From: Defluviitaleaceae bacterium
GTDB lineage: Bacteria > Bacillota > Clostridia > Lachnospirales > UBA5962
Assembly (NCBI GenBank): GCA_009779915.1
Contig: WRBA01000004.1
Coordinates: 53,237-117,236, forward strand
Reading direction: 5' to 3'
Length of the DNA stretch: 64,000 bases
A program made the translations under genes and the position numbers. Numbering within the stretch: the first letter of the stretch is position 1; each line of letters opens with the position of its first letter. Below, one piece after another: positions 50,649 to 59,107 of this stretch. The notes below the pieces were generated by a model. The model was not told where the DNA came from. It did no database searches and saw only the letters and a list, made by a program, of their open reading frames with translations.

Positions 50649-51875
50649 TCATTCTTCCATTTCTTCCATTTCAATTTCTTCTATTTCAAGTTCTCCTTCC
50701 GGCATTTCCAAATCTTGTGAGAACTCTTCCAATACAATTTCCTCTTCCGCTTCGTCTTTAGGCTTAGCTTTGCCTTTAGATTTTTTAGGCTTATCCTCTG
50801 CTTCAGGCACTTCACCAGCTTTAGCTTCCACTCCAATTTCTTTAAGCCCAAATTCCTTTCGGAGATAGTTTTCAAGCTCTAGGCGCACCTCAGGGTTTTC
50901 CTCCAGGTAGGTTTTCGCATTCTCTCTGCCTTGTCCTAAGCGCAAGTCATTGTAAGAATACCATGTGCCGCTTTTTGCAACCAGTTTTAAATCCACAGCC
51001 AAGTCTATTATATCACCTGTAGCGGAAATACCTTTACCATACATTATGTCAAATTCACAAGTTTTAAAAGGCGGTGCCAGCTTGTTTTTAGCCACTTTAA
51101 CCTTTGTACGGCTGCCAACAGGCACATCGTTTACCTTAATAGTTTCAGCCCTTCTTATATCAATCCGCACGGAAGCATAGAATTTAAGGGCACGGCCCCC
51201 TGTTGTGGTTGTAGACTCACCGTAGGACATACCGCCTATTTTCTCACGAAGCTGGTTAATAAACACAACTGTACAATTGGTTTTATGTACAATACCTGTA
51301 AGCTTTCTGAGAGCCTGACTCATAAGCCTTGCTTGGAGACCCATATGGCTTGCACCCATATCACCTTCAATTTCAGCCCTTGGTACAAGTGCCGCTACCG
51401 AGTCGATTATAATTATATCAATAGCACCGGAGCGAACCATAGCCTCAGCGATTTCCAATGCCTGTTCGCCGTCGTCGGGCTGGGATATGTACATTTCATC
51501 TATATTTACACCTAGATTTTTCGCATAAATTGGGTCAAGGGCGTGCTCAGCGTCAACATAGCTGGCAATACCGCCGCTTCTTTGCACCTGTGCCACCAAA
51601 TGAAGTGCCAAGGTCGTTTTACCTGATGATTCCGGTCCATAAATTTCAATAATCCGCCCTTTGGGGACACCGCCGATACCTAAGGCAATATCCAGACTCA
51701 AAGAGCCTGTAGGGATTGAGGGAACATCTTCTTTAACCGCTTCCCCAAATTTCATTATTGCACCTTTGCCAAAGCCTTTTTCAATAAGGGCTACGGCATT
51801 TAATAATGCCTTTTCCTTTTCCGACTCAGATTGTGATGCATAATCTATAACAGCTTTTTTCTTATCCTTTGCCAC
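50649..51875 (-). CDS. recA: Recombinase RecA
   Basis: This 408-residue DNA strand-exchange protein and SOS co-protease has Walker A '[16 protein letters not shown]', Walker B '[20 protein letters not shown]' and loop L2 region '[20 protein letters not shown]'. The core is complete. The C-terminus is about 50 residues longer than usual: a Lys-rich stretch ([18 protein letters not shown]) followed by a strongly acidic Glu-rich end, which should tune DNA binding. GTG start with AGGAGG. It follows the EamA gene, and recX overlaps the end. Confidence 0.97.
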   Translation of the reverse strand: MAKDKKKAVIDYASQSESEKEKALLNAVALIEKGFGKGAIMKFGEAVKEDVPSIPTGSLSLDIALGIGGVPKGRIIEIYGPESSGKTTLALHLVAQVQRSGGIASYVDAEHALDPIYAKNLGVNIDEMYISQPDDGEQALEIAEAMVRSGAIDIIIIDSVAALVPRAEIEGDMGASHMGLQARLMSQALRKLTGIVHKTNCTVVFINQLREKIGGMSYGESTTTTGGRALKFYASVRIDIRRAETIKVNDVPVGSRTKVKVAKNKLAPPFKTCEFDIMYGKGISATGDIIDLAVDLKLVAKSGTWYSYNDLRLGQGRENAKTYLEENPEVRLELENYLRKEFGLKEIGVEAKAGEVPEAEDKPKKSKGKAKPKDEAEEEIVLEEFSQDLEMPEGELEIEEIEMEEMEE

Positions 51876-51913
51876 AGTATAATCCTCCTTATTAATTTCG
51901 TTATTTCAGCAAT

Positions 51914-52822
51914 CTATTTTTTACCCGGTCTTTTTATAAACGCAAGCTTGGTCTCTGCTATAATTATAGCACCAAAGACCGTTATCATGCCTAAAACCAT
52001 CTGCAGACTCATAACCTCGCGTAAAATAAGTACTGACAGTAATGCGCCAAACACCGCTTCCGTTGACATTATTATAGCTGCATTAACGGCAGTTGTATAC
52101 TTCTGCCCAATATTTTGGCACAGATATGCTATAAAAGTAGGTACTATACCTAAATATAACAGCGCAACCACCGCGCCGACAGTTATTTGAGGTACCCCTC
52201 CCTGAATAATGCTTGCAATAAAAGCGCACACAAAATTAAAGCCAATCATTACTATAGTAAGATTTATAGGGTCATGTATCTTAGTATATTTGTCCGTAAA
52301 AACCGTTTGAAGGGCGTAACATACGGCACAAACCAGCGTAAGAGCTATCCCTATACTCATACCAAAGCCGCCCTCCAGGGATATAAGCCCTATGCCTGCA
52401 ACGGTCAGAAGCGCACCTATGTTAGCATACATATCCAGCTTATCTTTAATCAGCATCCGCCGCATAAATGGGGTAAGTATAACATAAACCGCCGTTACAA
52501 AGGCACTTACCGCTGCTGTGGTATGCATAAGCCCATAAGTTTGGGTAGCAAAGCCTGCGAATAAAAAGGCACCTATTAAAATCCCAATCTTAAAATCGCC
52601 CTTGCTTATGCTTTTGCTCTGTTTTCTAAAAAATATATTTAAACAAACACTGGCTATAAACATCCTTGCGGCTATAAGCTGAAAAGGCGTAATTCCTGCA
52701 TCCAGAACCCATCTGTTGCCAACAAAGCCTGAGCCCCATACAAAAGCGGCAAAAAGCAGCATAAGATTTGCTTTAGGTATTGTCATAGCAGTATTTTGAA
52801 ATCTTGCAAATAACGCTGCCAT
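51914..52822 (-). CDS. EamA/DMT family transporter
   Basis: This 302-residue membrane protein has ten predicted helices in two EamA repeats. The start 'KANLMLLFAAFVWGSGFVGN' is typical, and the second repeat begins 'GIALTLVCAVCYALQTVFTD'. The last helices contain 'TEAVFGALLSVLILREVMS', a common DMT motif. It probably exports a metabolite or amino acid. The ATG overlaps the cinA stop (TAATG). Its place between cinA and recA is unusual, since these two are often adjacent in Firmicutes. Confidence 0.88.
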   Translation of the reverse strand: MAALFARFQNTAMTIPKANLMLLFAAFVWGSGFVGNRWVLDAGITPFQLIAARMFIASVCLNIFFRKQSKSISKGDFKIGILIGAFLFAGFATQTYGLMHTTAAVSAFVTAVYVILTPFMRRMLIKDKLDMYANIGALLTVAGIGLISLEGGFGMSIGIALTLVCAVCYALQTVFTDKYTKIHDPINLTIVMIGFNFVCAFIASIIQGGVPQITVGAVVALLYLGIVPTFIAYLCQNIGQKYTTAVNAAIIMSTEAVFGALLSVLILREVMSLQMVLGMITVFGAIIIAETKLAFIKRPGKK

Positions 52823-54054
52823 TAACTAAGTGCCCTTCTAATCATGTCCAAAGTTGCCATACAAGCGCGCCCTCGTATTCTTTGGCGGCTGCCTGTATAT
52901 TTGAGCTCATTTACCGTAACATTGCTCTTTACTGAAATTGCGGCGTATACTAACCCTACAGGCTTCTCATCTGTGCCGCCGTCCGGTCCTGCTACGCCGG
53001 TGATGGCAATACCTATATCCGTGCCGACGAGTTTGGCGACACCTACAGCCATTTCCTTAGCACATTCGCAGGATACTGCGCCGTGATTTTTAAGAGTTTC
53101 CCCTTTCACGCCTAATCTGTTTATTTTAGCCTCGTTTGAGTATGTAACCAACCCTTCCAAAAATACTTTCGATGAACCTTCTATATCAACCAACGCCGAT
53201 GCCATAAGCCCTCCTGTGCAGCTTTCCGCAACAGCTATAGTCATATTTTTCTCAATAAGTTTTTCAACAACAACTCTTGCAAGGCTTAAATTGTTGCCTT
53301 CGCCATAAATATTGTCCCCAAACCTTTTGTAAAGTTCGGCAACTGTAGGCTCCATTAAAGCCAGTGCCTCTCCTTCCGTTTTTGCCGATGCGGTTATCCT
53401 GAATGTTAGCTCATTAAGCTTTGCATATGGGGCTATTGTGGGGTTTGTTTGAGCTTCGATTAAATCTTTTATCATATCCTCGGCGGTGCTTTCTCCCACA
53501 CCGCAAAGGCGTAAAATACGTGATACATAAACCCCGTCGGAACGCTCCCTAAGATAAGGCACAACCCTCTCCTCAAACATAGGGTTAAGCTCCCTTGGCG
53601 GTCCGGGCAGCATAATGAGGGTTTTCCCTCCATCGCTTATAATACATCCGGGTGCGGTACCGTTGTTATTTGGTATGAGCAAGGCACCTTCCGGCATCAT
53701 AGCTTGTTTTCTGTTATTTTCAGTCATTACACGACCGATTCTTGTGAAAAAGGACTCCAAGGTTTTAAGTGCATCTTCATCCATTACAAGCTTTTTTCCA
53801 AAATATTCAGCCCCGATTTCTTTAGTCAAATCATCCTTTGTGGGACCTAACCCTCCCGATGTTATAACTATATCCGCCCGTGAAAACGCATCCGCATAGG
53901 CTTTTTTAAGCCTCACAGGATTATCCCCAACTACAGTGTGATGGTAAACGGAAACCCCAAGCCCCGCAAGCTCTTTGGATAAGTACTGGGCATTTGAATT
54001 TAAGGTATCTCCTAAAAGAAGTTCCGTCCCTACCGCCAATATTTCTGCTGTCAA
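52822..54054 (-). CDS. cinA: Competence/damage-inducible protein CinA (nicotinamide-nucleotide amidase)
   Basis: This 410-residue two-domain protein has an N-terminal MoCF-like domain with 'AEILAVGTELLLGDTLNSNA' and 'ITSGGLGPTKDDLTKE', known for ADP-ribose pyrophosphatase activity. Its C-terminal CinA domain has 'VAESCTGGLMASALVDIEGS' and 'IGIAITGVAGPDGGTDEKP', the NMN deamidase part. TTG start with AGGAGAG upstream. Length is normal. It salvages damaged pyridine nucleotides and stands at the head of the cinA-EamA-recA-recX unit. Confidence 0.95.
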   Translation of the reverse strand: MTAEILAVGTELLLGDTLNSNAQYLSKELAGLGVSVYHHTVVGDNPVRLKKAYADAFSRADIVITSGGLGPTKDDLTKEIGAEYFGKKLVMDEDALKTLESFFTRIGRVMTENNRKQAMMPEGALLIPNNNGTAPGCIISDGGKTLIMLPGPPRELNPMFEERVVPYLRERSDGVYVSRILRLCGVGESTAEDMIKDLIEAQTNPTIAPYAKLNELTFRITASAKTEGEALALMEPTVAELYKRFGDNIYGEGNNLSLARVVVEKLIEKNMTIAVAESCTGGLMASALVDIEGSSKVFLEGLVTYSNEAKINRLGVKGETLKNHGAVSCECAKEMAVGVAKLVGTDIGIAITGVAGPDGGTDEKPVGLVYAAISVKSNVTVNELKYTGSRQRIRGRACMATLDMIRRALS

Positions 54055-54091
54055 AATTATCTCTCCTAACTAGAGTGGATTGTTTCAAATA

Positions 54092-54547
54092 TTAAAACAT
54101 AGGTGTAATTCTTATTTTAGTGACCCTATCATTTTCGTCAAATAAAAATTCTATAGCATTCCATGTACGCACACGGTAAAAGCCTAAGGTGGAGCCGGGC
54201 AAATAACGTGGTTCCTCTAAAAAAACATAGCCGGAGCGAGGCAGAAAATCGCAAAAAATCATCGCGAGGATATCACGCCTTCTTAGCGCATTTACAATCT
54301 CAATTTTATGAGAACCAATCCCTATATTGCCTATTCCCCCCAGACTGTAGGTGTTATCGGTAATATCTGTCGTTTGGGATATCCAACGCTGGTTTGAACC
54401 CCTTAGATCGCAAAAGTTTGTATACGATGATGAATTGTAGTATGAAAATCCAACAAAATATATTATAATAATAAATAGCAGCCCAAAACCGAGCCATTTG
54501 AGAATTTTTTTACTATATTTAGACAATATTGTAAAATCCCAAACCAT
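54092..54547 (-). CDS. Membrane-anchored protein of unknown function
   Basis: This 151-residue protein is not recognised. One helix near the N-terminus ('WLGFGLLFIIIIYFVGFSYY') is followed by about 110 residues outside the membrane. The end ('AIEFLFDENDRVTKIRITPM') looks like small exported proteins with a 'vef.fdendkV..i' strand. An ATG start without a clear AGGAGG makes the start less sure. It stands alone, 37 bases before cinA on the same strand. Confidence 0.65.
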   Translation of the reverse strand: MVWDFTILSKYSKKILKWLGFGLLFIIIIYFVGFSYYNSSSYTNFCDLRGSNQRWISQTTDITDNTYSLGGIGNIGIGSHKIEIVNALRRRDILAMIFCDFLPRSGYVFLEEPRYLPGSTLGFYRVRTWNAIEFLFDENDRVTKIRITPMF

Positions 54548-54703
54548 GTATTAACACCATTTTCATAACGTATTTTTGTGTTGCCTATGCTCATCAAAAG
54601 TCAGGTGTTTTCAAGTTTACCACTCTTTTCTTACAATATTTTTTATTTTTTGTAAACAATTCTTTAATAGTGTTCCGGCAAGGGTTAAAGAGTAGTTTCT
54701 ATA

Positions 54704-55450
54704 TCAGCTTCGGCGAAAATATACCGCCGTTCTTAGCTCCGATATATATCCGTCTAAATCAGGGACATTGGCTTCCTTCGCCAGATCAATTGCTTTTTCA
54801 ATATCATATGTCACTCTAAGAAACTGTACGGAAAAGTTAGAGTCATTATCTTCGCTATCTTCAATAATAACATATGAGGCTTGAGTAGCTTCCAATGGAT
54901 TACCGACACTTCCAACATTAATAAGGTACCTTCCCTGTCCCGCCTGTAAGTAAGCACTATGTATATCTGCGTATATTGCAATACCTGCTGTCTCTTTTAC
55001 CTCTGAAAAGTCACCAAAATCAAAAAGTTCCAATCTCTGCTCTATAGGGCTGTTTTGATAATATCGATTAAAATTCTTTGGATGAGCATGAAAAAGTCTC
55101 GCAAGTTTGCCGCTAAAATAAAATTCCGTACTATGAGGCAGCTGTCCTAAATATTCCATCCGCTCAGCACCTATACTGCCTGCATACCAACTGATACGGT
55201 CGCTGACCTTATCAGTTTCTCCTCTATTAATATCAAGGTAGGCTTTATAAATAAAATCCTCCCAATTTCCCTTAATGACTATATCGCATTCTTTTTTGCA
55301 TATATCTATCGTTGCCTTGGAGCTTGGTCCTTTCCCTACTATATCACCCAGACAAATAATTTTATCAACTCTACGTTTTTTTATATCATTCATTACAGCT
55401 TCAAGTGCCGGTAAATTTCCGTGTATATCAGATATAACTGCAACCTTCAA
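54704..55450 (-). CDS. Metallophosphoesterase (YfcE/ApaH-like calcineurin fold)
   Basis: This cytoplasmic phosphodiesterase or phosphatase has 248 residues. Metal motifs in order: 'VAVISDIHGNLPALEAVM' (D-x-H), 'IICLGDIVGKGP' (G-D), 'IVIKGNWEDF' (G-N-W-E/D in place of the usual G-N-H/C-D), 'ARLFHAHPKN' (H) and 'IYADIHSAYLQ' in place of the common G-H-T/S-H. 'LINVGSVGNPLEATQASYVI' is a typical end strand. GAGGTG is 7 bases before the TTG at 55450; a GTG at 55465 is the alternative. Substrate unknown. Confidence 0.85.
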   Translation of the reverse strand: MKVAVISDIHGNLPALEAVMNDIKKRRVDKIICLGDIVGKGPSSKATIDICKKECDIVIKGNWEDFIYKAYLDINRGETDKVSDRISWYAGSIGAERMEYLGQLPHSTEFYFSGKLARLFHAHPKNFNRYYQNSPIEQRLELFDFGDFSEVKETAGIAIYADIHSAYLQAGQGRYLINVGSVGNPLEATQASYVIIEDSEDNDSNFSVQFLRVTYDIEKAIDLAKEANVPDLDGYISELRTAVYFRRS

Positions 55451-55473
55451 AGTATTGCACCTCACTTATATAT

Positions 55474-55935
55474 TTATCTCTCTATTCTTTTCTTGCATTC
55501 TATTAACTCATAAATATCGGCAAGAAACTCTGACGTACTTACATCAAATACCACCGGAAATGTAGGCAGTTTGCCCATAGTATCAGCATCGCAAATTAGC
55601 TCTTTTGTTTTTTCGCTTATACCGGCTTTTAAAATTTCAATGCGGTTTTTTTCCTTAAACCAAACGGCAACGCTGAAATATCCGTCAAAAACATGTAGCC
55701 AGTAGAGGTTTTTCTCTTTCTTTGTGCCTCTGGGTGTTATCCAGAAATACTGCCCTTTTGCAAACCACGCCTTATAGGGCTTGTACCATTGCCACTGCTG
55801 CTCTATTTCGAGGTCCGGCAACGCTTTTTGAAATGCTTCATATGCAGCGTAACTATCGCCTAAAATTTGCTCTAATATTGCACTGTTTGGCATTATTTCA
55901 GGCTCTCTAAGCTGTAATTTTTCATGGTTGTTCAT
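55474..55935 (-). CDS. DUF3788-like small protein
   Basis: This 153-residue cytoplasmic protein has no signal or membrane segment. The pattern 'QWQWYKPYKAWFAKGQYFWI', then 'FDGYFSVAVWFKEKNRIEIL' and a final 'DIYELIECKKRIE' fits what I remember of DUF3788 (a 'YxxGK.W..k....kk.i.WL' type domain). The match is not certain. It lies between a metallophosphoesterase and a small membrane protein on the same strand. Confidence 0.6.
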   Translation of the reverse strand: MNNHEKLQLREPEIMPNSAILEQILGDSYAAYEAFQKALPDLEIEQQWQWYKPYKAWFAKGQYFWITPRGTKKEKNLYWLHVFDGYFSVAVWFKEKNRIEILKAGISEKTKELICDADTMGKLPTFPVVFDVSTSEFLADIYELIECKKRIER

Positions 55936-55946
55936 TATCTATGCTC

Positions 55947-56360
55947 CTATACTTGAGGGACAAAAAATATATATCCAAACCTCTCTAATTCAAATAAAAA
56001 GCTATATGTTATTACAATATGTATCGCAAAGCTTGTTACAAATACAACAATATTCAAAAGGTTCACCCTTTTAAGATGCAATTTCATTTTTTTACAGGCA
56101 GTATAGGCAATAGCTTCCGAGTATATGACTGCAATTAGTAAGTTAGCCACAAAAACAAGCCCGTGTATATGCGCCCCATGACCGCCAATATGAGGTCTGT
56201 AATCCATTAAATTAAGCCTTGCCAAAACACCCACGAGAATATCGCCTGCAGAGGAAACAAAACCATTACTCCAGCCAAACAAATTAACCCACCCACAAAA
56301 AAGCAAACAAAGTGAACAAGCAACTAAAAATACAATTTCAGCAATTTCGCTTTTTTGCAT
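55947..56360 (-). CDS. Small membrane protein of unknown function
   Basis: This 137-residue protein has three predicted transmembrane helices ('IVFLVACSLCLLFCGWVNLF', 'GLVFVANLLIAVIYSEAIAY', 'IVVFVTSFAIHIVITYSFLF'). A His/Gly-rich loop ('YRPHIGGHGAHIHG') between helices 1 and 2 is striking and could hold a metal. No family recognised. It lies between a methyltransferase and the DUF3788-like gene on the same strand, each with short gaps. Confidence 0.65.
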   Translation of the reverse strand: MQKSEIAEIVFLVACSLCLLFCGWVNLFGWSNGFVSSAGDILVGVLARLNLMDYRPHIGGHGAHIHGLVFVANLLIAVIYSEAIAYTACKKMKLHLKRVNLLNIVVFVTSFAIHIVITYSFLFELERFGYIFFVPQV

Positions 56361-56380
56361 ATTTCTACTCCTGACTTGCC

Positions 56381-57064
56381 CTACTTCTTTGTTATGACTA
56401 AAAATACACTGGACTCGTCCACTTCCTGTATTTCATAAGGACAGCCGGTGGATTTGCCAATTTCATCCAGTTCCGACCGTGAGTGGGTCACACTACAAAA
56501 GCCGTCTTTGCCTACGATAACGCCATCTTTCGATTTTTCTAAATCAATTTCACCAAGGAGACCTTTCTCTGCCTGTTCTAAGAACCACTCTAAACGGTGC
56601 TGCCAGAACTTCGCACTATATGTACTGATAAATACGCGACCATTAGCCGCAAGGAGGCTCATAATCTTTTCTGTATAGGAAAAAGGTTCAACCTTCATGG
56701 AGGATAAAGCATTTTGCATACATAAAACTACATCAAATGGGGCTTCAAAAACTTTGGGGCTGATTTTATGGGCATCCATGACGATAAGTTTTGAATTGGG
56801 TGTATCTTGTAAATAATCCCCCCCAAAAGCCACATTATCCTCGGAAATATCAATGCCTGTAATTGATTTGCAATGGGGCGCAAGCTCCTTCATAATGCGA
56901 CCGTAGCCCGCCCCAAGCTCAAGTATGTCCTCTATACCCTGCAGCCTGGCTTTGACAAAGGCAATTTCTTCGGCAAGGTAGGTTTTTACACGAGGGTACC
57001 GTGTTTGGTAGACATCGTATAGCTTTTGTGAGTTTAGGTTTTTACTGTAATAGTTGCTTTGCAT
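56381..57064 (-). CDS. Class I SAM-dependent methyltransferase
   Basis: This 227-residue cytoplasmic methyltransferase has the SAM-binding motif I 'ILELGAGYGRIMKEL'. The acidic residue of motif II lies in 'SITGIDISEDNV', followed by 'LIVMDAHKIS' and 'FDVVLCMQNALSSM' (motif IV). Insertions after 'VFISTYSAKFWQHR' resemble small-molecule methyltransferases. Target unknown. A small membrane-protein gene follows after 20 bases. Confidence 0.85.
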   Translation of the reverse strand: MQSNYYSKNLNSQKLYDVYQTRYPRVKTYLAEEIAFVKARLQGIEDILELGAGYGRIMKELAPHCKSITGIDISEDNVAFGGDYLQDTPNSKLIVMDAHKISPKVFEAPFDVVLCMQNALSSMKVEPFSYTEKIMSLLAANGRVFISTYSAKFWQHRLEWFLEQAEKGLLGEIDLEKSKDGVIVGKDGFCSVTHSRSELDEIGKSTGCPYEIQEVDESSVFLVITKK

Positions 57065-57219
57065 GGTATACTCCTATCGCCTAATTTGTACTTGTAGATC
57101 CTCGGACGCAATATATCGCACCCGCCTATTGTCAGTCAATACGGTACAGTAATGCTTTGCCTGTAAACAATCATAATCCTTTACCTTTGTCCTGATTTTT
57201 TTAACAAGCAGCAGCGAAC

Positions 57220-57762
57220 TCACGCCTTCAACACTCCTATATTTTTCACAATATAATCAACAGCCGACACAGCTGTAAAAAACACAGCCGCATAAACAAG
57301 TACCATTGCCAAAGTATCAAACAAGCCCCCTGAAAGCCCCAAAATTAAATACATGACCATAATCATTTGACTTATAGTCTTTAACTTGCCCCAGTTTGAG
57401 GCGGCAATAACCACGCCGTTATCAGAAGCCACGAGGCGAAAACCGGTTATAATAAATTCTCTGGCAATAATTATAATAACGACTATGGAGGACACATCCC
57501 CCGTTTGTATAAGGGCAATAAGTGCAGAGCAAACCAAGACTTTATCCGCCAAAGGATCCATAAACTTGCCGAAATTAGTCACGCGGTTGTATTTGCGGGC
57601 AATATATCCGTCCAGGGCATCGGTAACAGAGGCTATTATAAATATAGCCAAAGCGATATAGCGGCTGTATTCGCCCCCTACTCCTCCCAATAAAAACAGC
57701 AGAAAAAGCGGTATAATAAAAATCCGAAAAAGTGTAAGCTTATTAGGCAGATTCAGAATCAA
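57220..57762 (-). CDS. pgsA: CDP-diacylglycerol-glycerol-3-phosphate 3-phosphatidyltransferase
   Basis: This 180-residue membrane enzyme makes phosphatidylglycerol phosphate. The CDP-alcohol phosphotransferase motif D-x2-D-G-x2-A-R-x8-G-x3-D-x3-D is complete ('DALDGYIARKYNRVTNFGKF', then M-D-P-L-A-D). The start 'LPNKLTLFRIFIIPLFLLF' is typical, and about five helices follow. It overlaps the rimO stop by four bases; the rimO-pgsA pair is common in Firmicutes. Confidence 0.95.
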   Translation of the reverse strand: MILNLPNKLTLFRIFIIPLFLLFLLGGVGGEYSRYIALAIFIIASVTDALDGYIARKYNRVTNFGKFMDPLADKVLVCSALIALIQTGDVSSIVVIIIIAREFIITGFRLVASDNGVVIAASNWGKLKTISQMIMVMYLILGLSGGLFDTLAMVLVYAAVFFTAVSAVDYIVKNIGVLKA

Positions 57763-59099
57763 TCTACAAGCACCCCTGTCAAATCATAGTCTGATGATTT
57801 AGTAATTTCCACTTCTCTCATTGCTCCGGCAATAATATCCTCATCGCTTTCAAAGAATACCATGCCGTCTATTTCAGCAGCGTCACCACAAGTTCTTGCC
57901 ATATATACATTTTCCTCCGGGAGCCGCCCTTCAACCATTACTTTGTAAGTTTTACCAACTTTCTCTGCCAAAATCTGGCTGGAGATATATTTTTGCATAT
58001 CAAGGATTATATTTTTGCGCTCTAATTTAACATCTTCATCAATTTGGTTAGGATATTTTGCCGCCGGCGTCCCTTCCTCCGGTGAGTAAATGAACACCCC
58101 AAGCTTGTCAAAACGCATTTTTTCGATAAAATCCAAGGTATTTTCAAACTGTTTATGAGTCTCTCCGGGAAAGCCTGTTATAAAGGTTGTTCTAAGGGCA
58201 ATATCAGGCACTTCTGTCCGTAATTTGCCTATAAGTTCCGAAAGGAATTTTTGACTTGACTTTCTGCCCATATATTTCAACACTTCATCATCACCGCTTT
58301 GCATTGGCATATCTATATAATTACAAACTTTAGGATTATCACGGATTTCCGCTATAATTTCATCTGTAAGGCTTTCAGGATAGCAGTATAGCAGCCTAAT
58401 CCACTCCAAATCCTCTATTTTTGCAAGCTCTCTCATAAGCCTTGCAAGCTCCCCTTTGCCGTAAAGGTCTATGCCATATCTTGCCGTATCCTGTGCTACA
58501 AGTACAATTTCTCTAATACCTTTTTCACATAGATTTGCTGCTTCACGCACTAAACTTTCAATCTTTCTCGACCGGTACCGCCCCCTAAGGGATGGGATAA
58601 TACAGTAAGTACAATGACTGTCGCAGCCTTCCGCGATTTTTAGGTAAGCATAAGGCACCACCGCACTTAGCTTGCGGTTTTCAAACAATTCCTCATTAAT
58701 CATATGATTAATGTCAGTAACCATTTGGACTTTCTCGCCTTCAAGCGCAGCATCTATTACTTCAACTATCTTCTCAAAATCCCCTGTGCCAACTACCGCG
58801 TCAACTTCAGGCAGCTCATCAAATATTTCATCTTTATACCTTTGTGCCATACAGCCGGTAACTATAAGTGCCTTACATTTGCCCTGTTGTTTATACTCAC
58901 CGGCGGCTATGACATTTTCAATACCTTCCTCTGTTGCTTCAAGTATAAAACCGCAGGTGTTTACAATTATAACATCCGCCAAAGCCTCGTCATTAGTTAT
59001 AGTATACCCTTCCCTATCGATTATGCCAAGCATTACCTCGCTGTCAACAAGATTTTTATCACAGCCAAGGGATATGAATGATATTTTTATATCTGTCAT
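57759..59099 (-). CDS. rimO: Ribosomal protein S12 methylthiotransferase RimO
   Basis: This 446-residue radical-SAM enzyme adds a methylthio group to an Asp of ribosomal protein S12. The N-terminal MTTase domain has 'ISLGCDKNLVDSEVMLG' and further Cys in 'VIIVNTCGFILEATEEG' and 'ALIVTGCMAQRYKDEI'. The radical-SAM cluster motif is 'GCDSHCTYCIIPSLRGRYRS'. A TRAM domain ends the protein. 'SLGCDKNLVDSE' marks RimO rather than MiaB. The start follows ftsK by eight bases, and the end overlaps pgsA. Confidence 0.95.
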   Translation of the reverse strand: MTDIKISFISLGCDKNLVDSEVMLGIIDREGYTITNDEALADVIIVNTCGFILEATEEGIENVIAAGEYKQQGKCKALIVTGCMAQRYKDEIFDELPEVDAVVGTGDFEKIVEVIDAALEGEKVQMVTDINHMINEELFENRKLSAVVPYAYLKIAEGCDSHCTYCIIPSLRGRYRSRKIESLVREAANLCEKGIREIVLVAQDTARYGIDLYGKGELARLMRELAKIEDLEWIRLLYCYPESLTDEIIAEIRDNPKVCNYIDMPMQSGDDEVLKYMGRKSSQKFLSELIGKLRTEVPDIALRTTFITGFPGETHKQFENTLDFIEKMRFDKLGVFIYSPEEGTPAAKYPNQIDEDVKLERKNIILDMQKYISSQILAEKVGKTYKVMVEGRLPEENVYMARTCGDAAEIDGMVFFESDEDIIAGAMREVEITKSSDYDLTGVLVD

Positions 59100-59107
59100 A
59101 GATTTAT

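Noticed and set aside
54548..54703. AT-rich gap with a TTTACA-like box on the minus strand
   Set aside because: No convincing -10 partner at the right distance, so no promoter was called for the 54092-54547 gene.
57065..57219. Short gap between pgsA and the methyltransferase as a gene remnant
   Set aside because: No frame, stem-loop or RNA gene could be supported in these 155 bases.
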